Position numbers and translations under genes: made by a program. Shown here in pieces: positions 38,401-46,643 of a stretch of DNA of 64,000 nucleotides. Origin of the DNA: an uncultured Bacteroidales bacterium (GTDB lineage Bacteria; Bacteroidota; Bacteroidia; Bacteroidales; UBA932); assembly GCA_934680015.1 (NCBI GenBank), contig CAKUSP010000009.1, positions 1 to 64,000 on the forward strand, written 5' to 3'. Under the pieces are notes generated by a model. It did not search any database. It was not told the origin of the DNA and saw nothing but the letters and a program-made list of their open reading frames with translations. How positions within the stretch are numbered: position 1 is the first letter of the stretch; every line of letters begins with the position of its first letter.

Positions 38401-40351
38401 TATAATACTGATAAGGTTTCGTGCTATCAGTCGCAAAAGCTATAACGAATGTCCCATCTTCAGACACTTCTAATTTTTTGCTTTCAGCCCCGTCATTAAT
38501 TTGATATGAGGCTTTTGTCAATGACACTGGATGCCCATCGTACGATTTAAGCATCCCCGTAACCATTACGCTGTCTCCTGGACGATAAACTTGTCTTGTG
38601 TCATCAAAGGATACATCGTAAGAAGGAAGCGAAAAGTCATCGAGTCGCAACCCTTTTGTAAAAGAACTGCTGCTGCCATAGCTTACCCTTATAAAATACC
38701 GCCCGTTCCCCAACTCCTTATCCATGGGAAAAGACCCTGCTATAGAGCCATATTCGTTAGTATATAATTCCTTAAAGCATATCTCTTTATCGTCTGGCCC
38801 CACAAGAGAGGCTCTGCACTTCTGTCCCTTTGACAAAGCTGCAAGGCCCTCCCCTTCATAAAAAAGCACGGATTTAAAATAGAGTGTATCTCCTGGGTTA
38901 TATGCGCCTCTGTCTGTAAATATTTCCGCGTTCACTCTTGGCTTTTTCTCACCAGAAAACCCTCCGTTGCCCTTCCAATAGAATCCATAGTATGGCATAC
39001 GGCCAATCATGTCAAAGCCCTTTTCATCCATTGTTCTAAAAAGCAAGTCGCATTTCTGTGGCTTACTAAAAACACTAAGTATTTCTTCTGGCAATGAGGT
39101 AAAACCATCTAATGGTATACTTTTACTTTGAGCTATTACCTCATCAACATTTTTCAGTATCACATCTACATTATCTATAGGTTTTCCCGTATCGAACTCT
39201 GCCAGGTAAAACCTAAGGCCCTCATTAGATGGACGAAAAGCGACGGAAAGCCTATATGAAGAATATGTTTGTATATTCTTTATATCCCGATACTTAGCCT
39301 GCAGAAGATACTCGCCGTCATCGAGATCCGGTAATCTAACGCTTAAAGTATCCACTGCAAAAAAACTACGCCTTGGGTTATCCAATTTCTTTTTAAAAAT
39401 GGTGGATTTCCCATCGGAAGAAAATAAAGAAATCGTTACTTTAGGTACATTAGTTAGGTATATTGACACCATGGAACTATCAGCGGAAAGATGGATGGAT
39501 TGGCCCGTAAGAACACCGATAATAGTATCCACACTCTCTATAGTAGAAATAATACGCCTTTCCTCTCCCTTAAACCCTGCACACTGACGCTTGTATTCCT
39601 TACACTTCTGATACAGAGTCCTATAGTCGGACTCTGTTGTGGAATTGCTTTGCGAAAGTTTTTCAAATTCTATGTCTAACAACTTTCTTTTTGCATACAT
39701 GGAAATCGACCTTCCATCATACTTTTCTAAGAATATGCTGTATTGCGACGAATCACATAGCAAGAATTCCAAATATGCAGCCAAAGGATAAGAATCGCAC
39801 TCGTAGTCCTTTAGAGCTTTAAAATAAAGGCTATCATCCTTAGCGGCACTGTCGTATAGACTCCATAACTCGAATTCGTAATCATTCCTACTAAATTCAC
39901 TATAAATACTTTTAGAATACTTCTTCCATAAGCCTTTATGTGAGTTTTCCTCTAACCGTGCGCGGTTAAGATGTATAAATTCGTATTTTTCAGCTTTCCG
40001 CGCTCCTGTTTCCCTCATCCAGCAGCACGTAAGTTCCGCTTCATTATAGTCACGAATTTCCCTCTCCCACACGCGCGAAAGAGAATCACGAAGCTTCCAG
40101 TTTACGCTACAGCCTGTTTCGAAATAGAGTCTACTCGCTTCAAAAAAGTCTTCGTCAAGTCGCTTCTCTACCGCCAAAGACTTGATTTCGGAAAGGATAC
40201 ACATCTGAGTTCGTGGCAGATCCTTTGATTTAGCCTCTTCGTATTGACGCCATAACTTACCGCATTCTGAACGCGCCTGTGAAACTTCACAAACGAAAAA
40301 AACAAGGCATAACGACAGTAATGCCCTTTTTATATACAATCTACCCATCAC
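35459..40351 (-). CDS. Alpha-2-macroglobulin family protein
   Basis: This 1630-residue exported protein has a signal peptide near residues 9-26 and a helical N-terminal region. Multiple MG-type beta domains follow (INAEIFTDRGAYNPGDTLYFK near residue 470 is typical). A bait-like and A2M core region spans about 950-1150 and the C-terminal part has complement-like alpha/alpha helices with NADGGFAWYSGMRSS. I found no CGEQ/CLEQ thioester motif, so it is probably a thioester-less form. A2M proteins trap proteases in known cases. It is the last gene of the cstA unit. Confidence 0.82.
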   Translation of the reverse strand: MMGRLYIKRALLSLCLVFFVCEVSQARSECGKLWRQYEEAKSKDLPRTQMCILSEIKSLAVEKRLDEDFFEASRLYFETGCSVNWKLRDSLSRVWEREIRDYNEAELTCCWMRETGARKAEKYEFIHLNRARLEENSHKGLWKKYSKSIYSEFSRNDYEFELWSLYDSAAKDDSLYFKALKDYECDSYPLAAYLEFLLCDSSQYSIFLEKYDGRSISMYAKRKLLDIEFEKLSQSNSTTESDYRTLYQKCKEYKRQCAGFKGEERRIISTIESVDTIIGVLTGQSIHLSADSSMVSIYLTNVPKVTISLFSSDGKSTIFKKKLDNPRRSFFAVDTLSVRLPDLDDGEYLLQAKYRDIKNIQTYSSYRLSVAFRPSNEGLRFYLAEFDTGKPIDNVDVILKNVDEVIAQSKSIPLDGFTSLPEEILSVFSKPQKCDLLFRTMDEKGFDMIGRMPYYGFYWKGNGGFSGEKKPRVNAEIFTDRGAYNPGDTLYFKSVLFYEGEGLAALSKGQKCRASLVGPDDKEICFKELYTNEYGSIAGSFPMDKELGNGRYFIRVSYGSSSSFTKGLRLDDFSLPSYDVSFDDTRQVYRPGDSVMVTGMLKSYDGHPVSLTKASYQINDGAESKKLEVSEDGTFVIAFATDSTKPYQYYNLNVRIVEKSGEVREFRKFIDVSEHVSVIASLKNSEQGVFSTNGYEQSSILFEDKAIFDFHVNTCDGIVADLPIKYSIRGEDGVEVKSGKVISGQDLEVDMSDLTSGVYRVSAWTYSDTTSFNVLRLHREDRCLHSQVMWVVMKFPDNSGFYLGCGDGKDLYTVVEVYDKSTNALIDRMKINVKGGSLVYHSIDYGRDVLVNVFAFKGGKKLDYTMVFSGHEYSLDLPLEFCSFADRTLPNTEYTFTIKTLPGVECLAAVFDKSVDNIAKNEWHPIRVNRGSYLFTLSREGKMGTDSPLVKYMMKTAGAVAGSAVLEENVSESGMISIREKFEKTLTFQPFLHADEDGYARFSFKTSGKLSTYYVSLFAHDPKVRNSVLRKEMVVTIPVRIALSEPKYLYVGDKCEIPISVSSIYDRNIEGKLSCYVNGHLVKEESSLIPAFESLNSTLTIEAKAVGSVDVKVVFSSTEAYSDAVRVTIPVHPATQVITESYSMVLSRPGQQEGAKQILLEHFANASSDSIDVSQRRVYDMLDDLCLSSVSPRGGDVLSLCDALYVREMLNKMKSCEYETDSLKRQIISCQNADGGFAWYSGMRSSQAITAVVLEHFAKLSKCGIDVLGENLCVKAVKYLDESQFARIPVRSSAISCEQYVYIRSMYPKVPFEIRDDRMDGFKKWVNSYLTNNEQQSLLYKVRRLYSLRNLAASREGEVLARKWGIGPIRTNATLWLSLETQVASLLEYAVETRYGGMYYPNAVMPYRGLLEDAAYAHSMIADLLRGYDSITKPIVDGICTWLLMQKETQHWDTTPAFIDVMNSIINASESVKNLLVISASKSFSIPLEEVKESSNGFKLQVVYYREDNTGKYIPLSEGDILQVGDKIKVEYKICSENNRSFVKVVMPRCAAFRPVNELSSLVNYGSAYREVKPSYTQYMFDVFPEENSVITEYMYVTMGGEFRSSVPELECVYAPHYRANDISRTFRSR

Positions 40352-40352
40352 T

Positions 40353-40538
40353 TTAAATAAATCGTTTGTCCTGCTCAGAGTAGTGATACCCTGCCGCAGC
40401 TAACTCCGCTTCCAACTGTTTTCTGTCCTTATGATAGTAGTCACAAATCTCATCCAAGTTGTCAAACTCCTCATCTCTAAGAAGAAAATTAATCGCCGAG
40501 ACGAGCATCGGCATATCGTGTTCTGGTAAATGATCCAT
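40353..40538 (-). CDS. DUF4250 small protein
   Basis: This 61-residue acidic protein resembles DUF4250 (MPMLVSAINFLLRDEEFDNL, DRKQLEAELAAAGYHY). No function is known. It lies between the 88-residue protein and the macroglobulin gene, 1 base from the latter. Confidence 0.75.
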   Translation of the reverse strand: MDHLPEHDMPMLVSAINFLLRDEEFDNLDEICDYYHKDRKQLEAELAAAGYHYSEQDKRFI

Positions 40539-40540
40539 AT

Positions 40541-40807
40541 CTATTGATTCATTAATTTTCCTAACTTATCTACAGCATCGGCCAAATCTTTCCCGAAACT
40601 GCTATGCTCCATCAAGTAATCAGAGTTCCCTCCCGAGATGTAATCGTATAAGTCTCTATCCATCTGCATCACATAAGAACTCACCACGTTCTCTATCTCA
40701 TCTCGCTGCTGCGGTATGTTAGATTGTTGATAAACCCTTAACTTTTGATGTAATATGCAATAGGCCCACTGAACACTATCTGGAGAAAAAACTTTGCTTT
40801 CACTCAT
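40541..40807 (-). CDS. Hypothetical 88-residue protein
   Basis: This small soluble, probably helical protein (VQWAYCILHQKLRVYQ, DEIENVVSSYVMQMDRDLYDYI) has no recognised domain. Its start overlaps the WYL regulator stop by 8 bases, so it is translationally coupled to it. Confidence 0.65.
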   Translation of the reverse strand: MSESKVFSPDSVQWAYCILHQKLRVYQQSNIPQQRDEIENVVSSYVMQMDRDLYDYISGGNSDYLMEHSSFGKDLADAVDKLGKLMNQ

Positions 40808-41708
40808 ACTCTTTAAGGTTCTTTCTTATAAAATTGCGCACATAATCTTTAAGTGATTGCGGTTCTAATATTTTTACATCCGAACTCAATCCCAAAAAGA
40901 ATCGGCACACCCCCGCAAAACTATACACTTCCGTATCTAAAATCCACTCTGAGCCACTTTTCCTAAGGTATTTTTCGGCCAATGGATACTCTTCCACCAA
41001 CAAAGTCTTGGCCATCACCGTCATCTTGAGCACAATTCGCACTGGTTTTTTCCCGTTGCTCATCCGAAATATATCCATCCCATATTTTCGATGGCTATCC
41101 TCTGCTATCCAATCATTATCCTGCACATCCACCTCACCAATACGAGATACCTTAAAACTCTTGTTTTTCCCATCCTCAAGGTCATACGCCCACACATCCA
41201 CATAATCAGTAGTAAAATCAAATGGCTCGACATAGCGATCCCTTATAGTGTGCGAATTACCAGATTCATAGTCCCTTAAAATCACTAGCTTCTTATCCTT
41301 TGCCGCCTGGACAAGCCTTTGAACATGCGTGGAATTACTCCTAGCATCCACAAAGTCTGCAATCGAAGTGGAATCATATATCACGGCCAATTTGTCCTTT
41401 AGCCCTTTTTTTAAAGAATTGGCAGAACTTAGTCTATCTATTAAGCTGTTTACCAAATATGCCTCCTCATCGGAAAAATAGAGCAACCTATCGAGTTTAG
41501 GGGCTTCATCGGGCATCATTTCCAGTTTATACACATTACCATAGGTCTTCACCACTGCAAATCCAGCATTTTTAAAGGTGTCGATATAACGATAAATCGT
41601 GCGATAGGACATGCCTAATTTATCTGCCAATTCATTTATAGTGTAGTCAAACCCGCTTGACAAGTACTGCATGAGACGAAGTACTCTTTCTATTTTAGGC
41701 TGATCCAT
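40800..41708 (-). CDS. WYL-domain transcriptional regulator
   Basis: This 302-residue regulator has an N-terminal helix-turn-helix (about 5-60, LADKLGMSYRTIYRYIDTFK). The WYL part (about 130-220) includes LVILRDYESGNSHTIRDRYV and VDVWAYDLEDGKNKSFKVSR, and a WCX-like C-terminal segment follows. WYL proteins sense ligands or nucleic acids and control many unlike operons. It lies 4 bases downstream of cstA, so it may regulate this operon. Confidence 0.85.
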   Translation of the reverse strand: MDQPKIERVLRLMQYLSSGFDYTINELADKLGMSYRTIYRYIDTFKNAGFAVVKTYGNVYKLEMMPDEAPKLDRLLYFSDEEAYLVNSLIDRLSSANSLKKGLKDKLAVIYDSTSIADFVDARSNSTHVQRLVQAAKDKKLVILRDYESGNSHTIRDRYVEPFDFTTDYVDVWAYDLEDGKNKSFKVSRIGEVDVQDNDWIAEDSHRKYGMDIFRMSNGKKPVRIVLKMTVMAKTLLVEEYPLAEKYLRKSGSEWILDTEVYSFAGVCRFFLGLSSDVKILEPQSLKDYVRNFIRKNLKEYE

Positions 41709-41712
41709 ATAC

Positions 41713-43164
41713 CTATGATTCTGCTACCGACCGGCGACTTCTAATAACATAAAAAAGAACAAGCGAAAACAGGAAGATCCCTGTTCCTAAATATGGGATA
41801 GTACTCTGCGGAAGATTAAATCCTATCTTGGCTGTAAGTATATAGGTCAGTGTTACAGAGGTCATAAAGGACGCCGGGAAAAGAGTTAAAAGATAGGCGC
41901 ACTTTTCCCTCTTTTGCGACAAGAACGCCGTTATTGTCCATAAAGCGAGCGCAGCGAGAGTCTGGTTTGCCCATCCGAAATAGCGCCATATACGATCGAA
42001 CCCATCGGCATCCGATACATTGAACCATAACAATATACCTGTAAGAATAAAAATCGGGACACTAATATAAAGACGATTCCTAACGGAACTCTGATCTAAA
42101 TGGAAAGTCTCCGCCACGATAAGCCTAACACTACGAAGCGCCGTATCTCCACTTGTGATAGGCGCTGCCACCACACCTAAAATAGCCAACAATCCACCTA
42201 AAATTCCTAGCCAATGCTTACTTACTATTGTAACCACCTGTGGAGCGGCCGTTACGCCTTCAGCTCCCATCTGAGCGTTACCACCGCAAAAGAAAAAGTA
42301 AGAAGATACAGCTGCCCATATCAGCGCTACTATTCCTTCTGTAATCATAGCACCATAAAAAACAGGACGACCTAGCTTTTCATTATCTATACATCGAGCC
42401 ATCAATGGAGACTGTGTCGCATGAAACCCACTCACAGCACCACAAGCTATAGTAATAAAAAGGCAAGGGAAGATATGCCCAGCCGAAGGATTCCTATTAT
42501 ACAGACCATCCCATAACTCCGGCATGTTACTCGGCCATTTTACTATAAGGCACACTAACAGAGAGACTGCCATAAAAAGCAGAGCCACTGCGAATACAGG
42601 ATATATCTTACCTATTATCTTATCTATTGGAACGAAGGTGGCTATAAAATAATAAACCAAGATAACTGCCACCCAGATAAATGTAGTATCAAAAGACTTA
42701 GAAGTCAAATCCCCTATTATAAGTGCCGGACTATACACGAACACTGCACCTACCAAAAGCAACATCAAAGCAGAGAAAGCTATCGCAAAAGGTTTTACCT
42801 TTTTCCCTAAATACTTCCCGGCCAGTTCAGGAAGGCCTACCCCTCCATTACGAACAGAAAGCATCCCAGTCATGTAGTCATGTATGGCTCCACCGAAAAT
42901 ACACCCCAAAACTATCCATAAATAGCACGATGGTCCGAAGCGCGCTCCTAAGATAGCTCCAAAGATAGGCCCCGTTCCTGCTATATTTAAAAATTGGATC
43001 ATAAACACCTTCCATGAAGGGAGTACCACATAGTCGATGCCATCAGCCTTAGTGTGCGCTGGTGTAGGTCTGTTTTTTTCCGGGCCGAAAACCCTCTCTG
43101 CGACGCGGCTGTAGAAAATATAGCCTAAAATTAAGGCTACGATACTAATTAATAGTGTTATCAT
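41713..43164 (-). CDS. cstA: CstA-family transporter (carbon starvation protein)
   Basis: This 483-residue inner-membrane protein has the CstA signature region FLNIAGTGPIFGAILGARFG (near residue 60) and HDYMTGMLSVRNGGVGLPE (near residue 93). FHATQSPLMARC lies near residue 240. It is the short Bacteroidota-type form (E. coli CstA has about 700 residues). Members import peptides or pyruvate, depending on species. It is first gene of a minus-strand unit and has a promoter at 43242-43272. Confidence 0.88.
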   Translation of the reverse strand: MITLLISIVALILGYIFYSRVAERVFGPEKNRPTPAHTKADGIDYVVLPSWKVFMIQFLNIAGTGPIFGAILGARFGPSCYLWIVLGCIFGGAIHDYMTGMLSVRNGGVGLPELAGKYLGKKVKPFAIAFSALMLLLVGAVFVYSPALIIGDLTSKSFDTTFIWVAVILVYYFIATFVPIDKIIGKIYPVFAVALLFMAVSLLVCLIVKWPSNMPELWDGLYNRNPSAGHIFPCLFITIACGAVSGFHATQSPLMARCIDNEKLGRPVFYGAMITEGIVALIWAAVSSYFFFCGGNAQMGAEGVTAAPQVVTIVSKHWLGILGGLLAILGVVAAPITSGDTALRSVRLIVAETFHLDQSSVRNRLYISVPIFILTGILLWFNVSDADGFDRIWRYFGWANQTLAALALWTITAFLSQKREKCAYLLTLFPASFMTSVTLTYILTAKIGFNLPQSTIPYLGTGIFLFSLVLFYVIRSRRSVAES

Positions 43165-43241
43165 AACTTTTCCTCTTGCTTTTATAAACGACCTTTAAAA
43201 AAATAACCTAGATCATCTTTTAATAGCCTTTCACAAGAAAA

Positions 43242-43272
43242 CAAAGTTAGCGATTTTCCAGAGCATTCCCAA
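43242..43272 (-). promoter_or_regulatory. Promoter of the cstA unit
   Basis: On the minus strand, TTG (43272-43270), a 20-base spacer and TAACTTTG (43249-43242) match the Bacteroidota consensus. The cstA ATG is about 78 bases downstream. Confidence 0.65.
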
Positions 43273-43277
43273 GTCCG

Positions 43278-46200
43278 CTACTCTGTACGCACATCTTTTA
43301 CACAGCGTATACTTTTCGTCCAATTATCTGCGTTAGCACCCTTGTCTTTCATACTTACCGTAATGTTATGTCCTGAATTCACGGAGAAATTCTCGTTATT
43401 ATTCTTCCTTAGATTCAATCCCTTTGTTCCCAGACTCCAATATGTTCTACAGATCTGGTTCTGGTCATCAAGACATGACTTAGCATTGTAAAGCATAAGG
43501 GCCATTTCCAGTTGATTCGGCACTCTGTAGCCTTCAGGACAGAATCCAGCATCCACGGATGAAGCATTAGTGGCGGAAGTAATCTCAGCATTCATCTCGC
43601 TTCCACTAAATATTCTGTTTGTGTTATCAGAACTCATAGGCCACACTCTTTCTGGAGAGGTTTCGAACTTCTTGTATAGCAGATTTGTAGGTGCCGTTTC
43701 ATCTTGATAAGAAAAATCGCGCGAAGTATAATCCCGTAGCGCATTTTCATCCAGATTAGTGCACTCGAAAGAATAGTAAGTTTGGTTAGCCGATGTAGCC
43801 TTTTCCTCCACTTCTATATAATTCTGAGGAATCTTGTTAAGTGCTGCATCACTATCCATACCCAAATTCCTTACGCATCGAGTAGCATATTGTGTTACGC
43901 CATATTTATCCTCCCATCCACGTGCCTGACTATAAGATGCTGAAGAAAAACCTTCTTGCGCATAAATAGTAACCACACCATTAGAATGATGAGTACTGGA
44001 TACAACCAGCTGATACCAACGTGCAGGAACTCCGGATGTCTTATCCTCAAGAGTTCTATTATACAGACGCGACGATTGTTCCAATAATCCGTGTCCTGCC
44101 ACTATCCCGAAAAGCTGCATGGAAGAAGCCATATACCAGCGCACCTCGTCCCGTGAGATAATTCCATCTCCATTATTATCTCTATTACGAGCCATACAAT
44201 AGTACCTTAGTGACTGATAGCCATCACGCATCTGTGGAGTTTGATTATCGACTTCATAATCCATGTATTTCTGCCATTTAGCTCCTGAAGTGATATCATC
44301 TATGGTCGTTACCGTTACACCCGATGGGGCCAATCCCCACTCGAAGACCGTATTTGCCCTTCCATTATAGAGGTCGGTATTTTTTCCGCTATCCGAATAA
44401 TCGCTGGAACTCTGATTATAATAGTGAACGACATCGTTAGCCTCGTCGTTGCTTTCCAGTCCCCATGCACTCACAAGCGAGGTATAATCTTCATCCACAT
44501 TATAAATGGTTTTGATAGATTTCTGAAGTATGGATATGACAGATCCAGTAGCCGAAGACTCCTGATCTGTACTTACTTTAGAATTACAAAGGATATGCAT
44601 GGCCCGGTCCGGCTGATTTACAAACTTTTTCCAAAGCGTAGCAGACTTAGTGTGGGAAATCGGATGCTCGTCATAATAGAATTCATCCACAAAAGCAGTA
44701 ACGGAAATCTTAGCCTTAAGATCATTAGCCTCGCCACTACCTCCTGATTCGCCTCTATCAAAAAGACTTTTGTTTACAGGGTTTGTTTTCTTGAGATAGT
44801 ACTTGTCGTTCAGATAATCAGCATATAACTGGGATTGAGTGCGGACAAAATCCACAAGATAACTTATGTCCATTACACCATCGTTATGATATCCTTTAAG
44901 GCCCTGTGTTCCATCAGGATCTACATTATTTCGCATCGTTTCTGAAAGAGCGAAAACCGTAGGTACATAAGTGCGTCGCTTCTCAGAATAATAATTACCA
45001 TCCTCATCCTGTTTATTAAGTCGGAAGTGAACCCACTTGTAATCTATATGGTCTGCCACGTCTATTCCATTAATTCTCACAGGCATAGCCCCATCAGGAT
45101 TAAATGGAGTTTTTACCTTCCATGTAAGATCGTCGGCATTGGTCGTAAATGAGCCGTCCTGATTTTTCGTGATGAAATTATTGGCACGAAAAGACAGAGT
45201 CCGCGACTCATAATGTGAATCGCATATAGATATTGATTCTTTAGCTATCACCACTTCTCCACTGGCACCTGGCTGATTCTCTACAGAGCCACCACTTTGA
45301 TCACTGGTTTCGACTTCCACACGTATATTATTCACAGAATTTATGGTGATAGTATAAGTGTAAAATGTATTTCGCTCGGTGTTATAATTTGTAAATCCTT
45401 CATATACATCACTATCCCATGCATCCCCTTCTGTATAATTCCAATTCCCCAGATGAATAAGATACTGCACATCGCCACCCAAGACCTGTCCCGCGGCGTC
45501 ATCTTTTAACTCCATATCCACTCGTCCCGTGACAAGAACATAAGTTGAAAAATCATTGGCATTTTGAAAACGTAGGAACTGCTTGCTCACATTTTTCCCT
45601 TGCGAATTTATGTAATCTACAACCAACTTTTCATTTAGACCAGCCGCAGTCTTAATCTGACGACTTCTATCATTATAAGAAGTAAACGACTTATTTTTAG
45701 GATTCTGTCGATTTTCAAGCATGTAAAATGAAAAACTTGAAGTAGTAGATGAAATCTCTTCAAAATTTCGCCACGGCGTATCAAAAAAACGTGGCGCATA
45801 CAAAGAATAATCTGAAGTAGGCAGATCTGATGGGACCTCATACGAATCCTCGTCACGTTCAAAGACATAGGCGGTATTAGGTACATTTACCACCTTCCAC
45901 TGTTTAGGAGTAAAGGAGGATGCCGTCTGTTTATTTGGATCATATCTATCCCCCACCTTAAATACAAACTTTATCTTTGCATCTACACGCTCGAATAATA
46001 CAGGAGTGCTCGAGGTGTTCATGTCCACTATAGAATTCCCATTGTTTTCACTCATCGTGATACCCGAAGCATGTGCCGTCATAGGGAAAAGTCCGTTACG
46101 ATTCACACTCTCCACATTCATGTAAAGTATGAAATTCTTTAAATCGTCTTCGGTATTTATGGAATGAGATAGCAGATCAGAAGATATTTTCACCATATCT

Positions 46201-46634
46201 GCGTCCAGATTGGCAATTAGATAGGCACTAAGGTTTTCTCCTGCAGAAGACTTGATTTTAAAGCCCCCCTTGGCCATAACATTATCGGCAGTGCTGTTGT
46301 TTACCCACCACGAATCCTTCGATGAAGCACGTACAGCTGCCTCATCGGCAAGCAGATCCGAAGAGCGGAGCCAATTGGCATATAGTTTATGTCCGTTAGG
46401 GCCGAATACAAAAACGAAGATATTGTAAATGTTGTTTTCTTCCTGGCCAAGGGTAAACTTAGTGCTGACTGTGCTTTCCTGTTTCGAGCCGAAGTTCACA
46501 TATAGCCAGCCTTCGCCTTCCTTTAACGCATCAGCCCCGCCGGTAGAAGGTGCCAATTCTTCCCTTTGACACGAAAGCGAGCCCAATATGGTCAAAACAC
46601 ATGCTGTAAATATATTCAATATTCTTTTTTGCAT
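43278..46634 (-). CDS. Large fimbrial tip-type lipoprotein (DUF4906-like, FISUMP-like C-terminus)
   Basis: This 1118-residue lipoprotein has lipobox SLSC (near residue 22) and an Mfa-type N-terminal region with FNIFVFVFGPNG-type strands. A long central part follows. A canonical EF-hand-like loop is at residues 819-830 (DNNGDGIISRDE). The C-terminal 200 residues resemble FISUMP/tip-adhesin domains (GFCPEGYRVPNQLEMA near 1045, SIRCVKD at the end). It is last in the fimbrial operon, the position usual for tip subunits. I assign DUF4906 tentatively. Confidence 0.72.
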   Translation of the reverse strand: MQKRILNIFTACVLTILGSLSCQREELAPSTGGADALKEGEGWLYVNFGSKQESTVSTKFTLGQEENNIYNIFVFVFGPNGHKLYANWLRSSDLLADEAAVRASSKDSWWVNNSTADNVMAKGGFKIKSSAGENLSAYLIANLDADMVKISSDLLSHSINTEDDLKNFILYMNVESVNRNGLFPMTAHASGITMSENNGNSIVDMNTSSTPVLFERVDAKIKFVFKVGDRYDPNKQTASSFTPKQWKVVNVPNTAYVFERDEDSYEVPSDLPTSDYSLYAPRFFDTPWRNFEEISSTTSSFSFYMLENRQNPKNKSFTSYNDRSRQIKTAAGLNEKLVVDYINSQGKNVSKQFLRFQNANDFSTYVLVTGRVDMELKDDAAGQVLGGDVQYLIHLGNWNYTEGDAWDSDVYEGFTNYNTERNTFYTYTITINSVNNIRVEVETSDQSGGSVENQPGASGEVVIAKESISICDSHYESRTLSFRANNFITKNQDGSFTTNADDLTWKVKTPFNPDGAMPVRINGIDVADHIDYKWVHFRLNKQDEDGNYYSEKRRTYVPTVFALSETMRNNVDPDGTQGLKGYHNDGVMDISYLVDFVRTQSQLYADYLNDKYYLKKTNPVNKSLFDRGESGGSGEANDLKAKISVTAFVDEFYYDEHPISHTKSATLWKKFVNQPDRAMHILCNSKVSTDQESSATGSVISILQKSIKTIYNVDEDYTSLVSAWGLESNDEANDVVHYYNQSSSDYSDSGKNTDLYNGRANTVFEWGLAPSGVTVTTIDDITSGAKWQKYMDYEVDNQTPQMRDGYQSLRYYCMARNRDNNGDGIISRDEVRWYMASSMQLFGIVAGHGLLEQSSRLYNRTLEDKTSGVPARWYQLVVSSTHHSNGVVTIYAQEGFSSASYSQARGWEDKYGVTQYATRCVRNLGMDSDAALNKIPQNYIEVEEKATSANQTYYSFECTNLDENALRDYTSRDFSYQDETAPTNLLYKKFETSPERVWPMSSDNTNRIFSGSEMNAEITSATNASSVDAGFCPEGYRVPNQLEMALMLYNAKSCLDDQNQICRTYWSLGTKGLNLRKNNNENFSVNSGHNITVSMKDKGANADNWTKSIRCVKDVRTE

Positions 46635-46643
46635 ATCTTCTAA

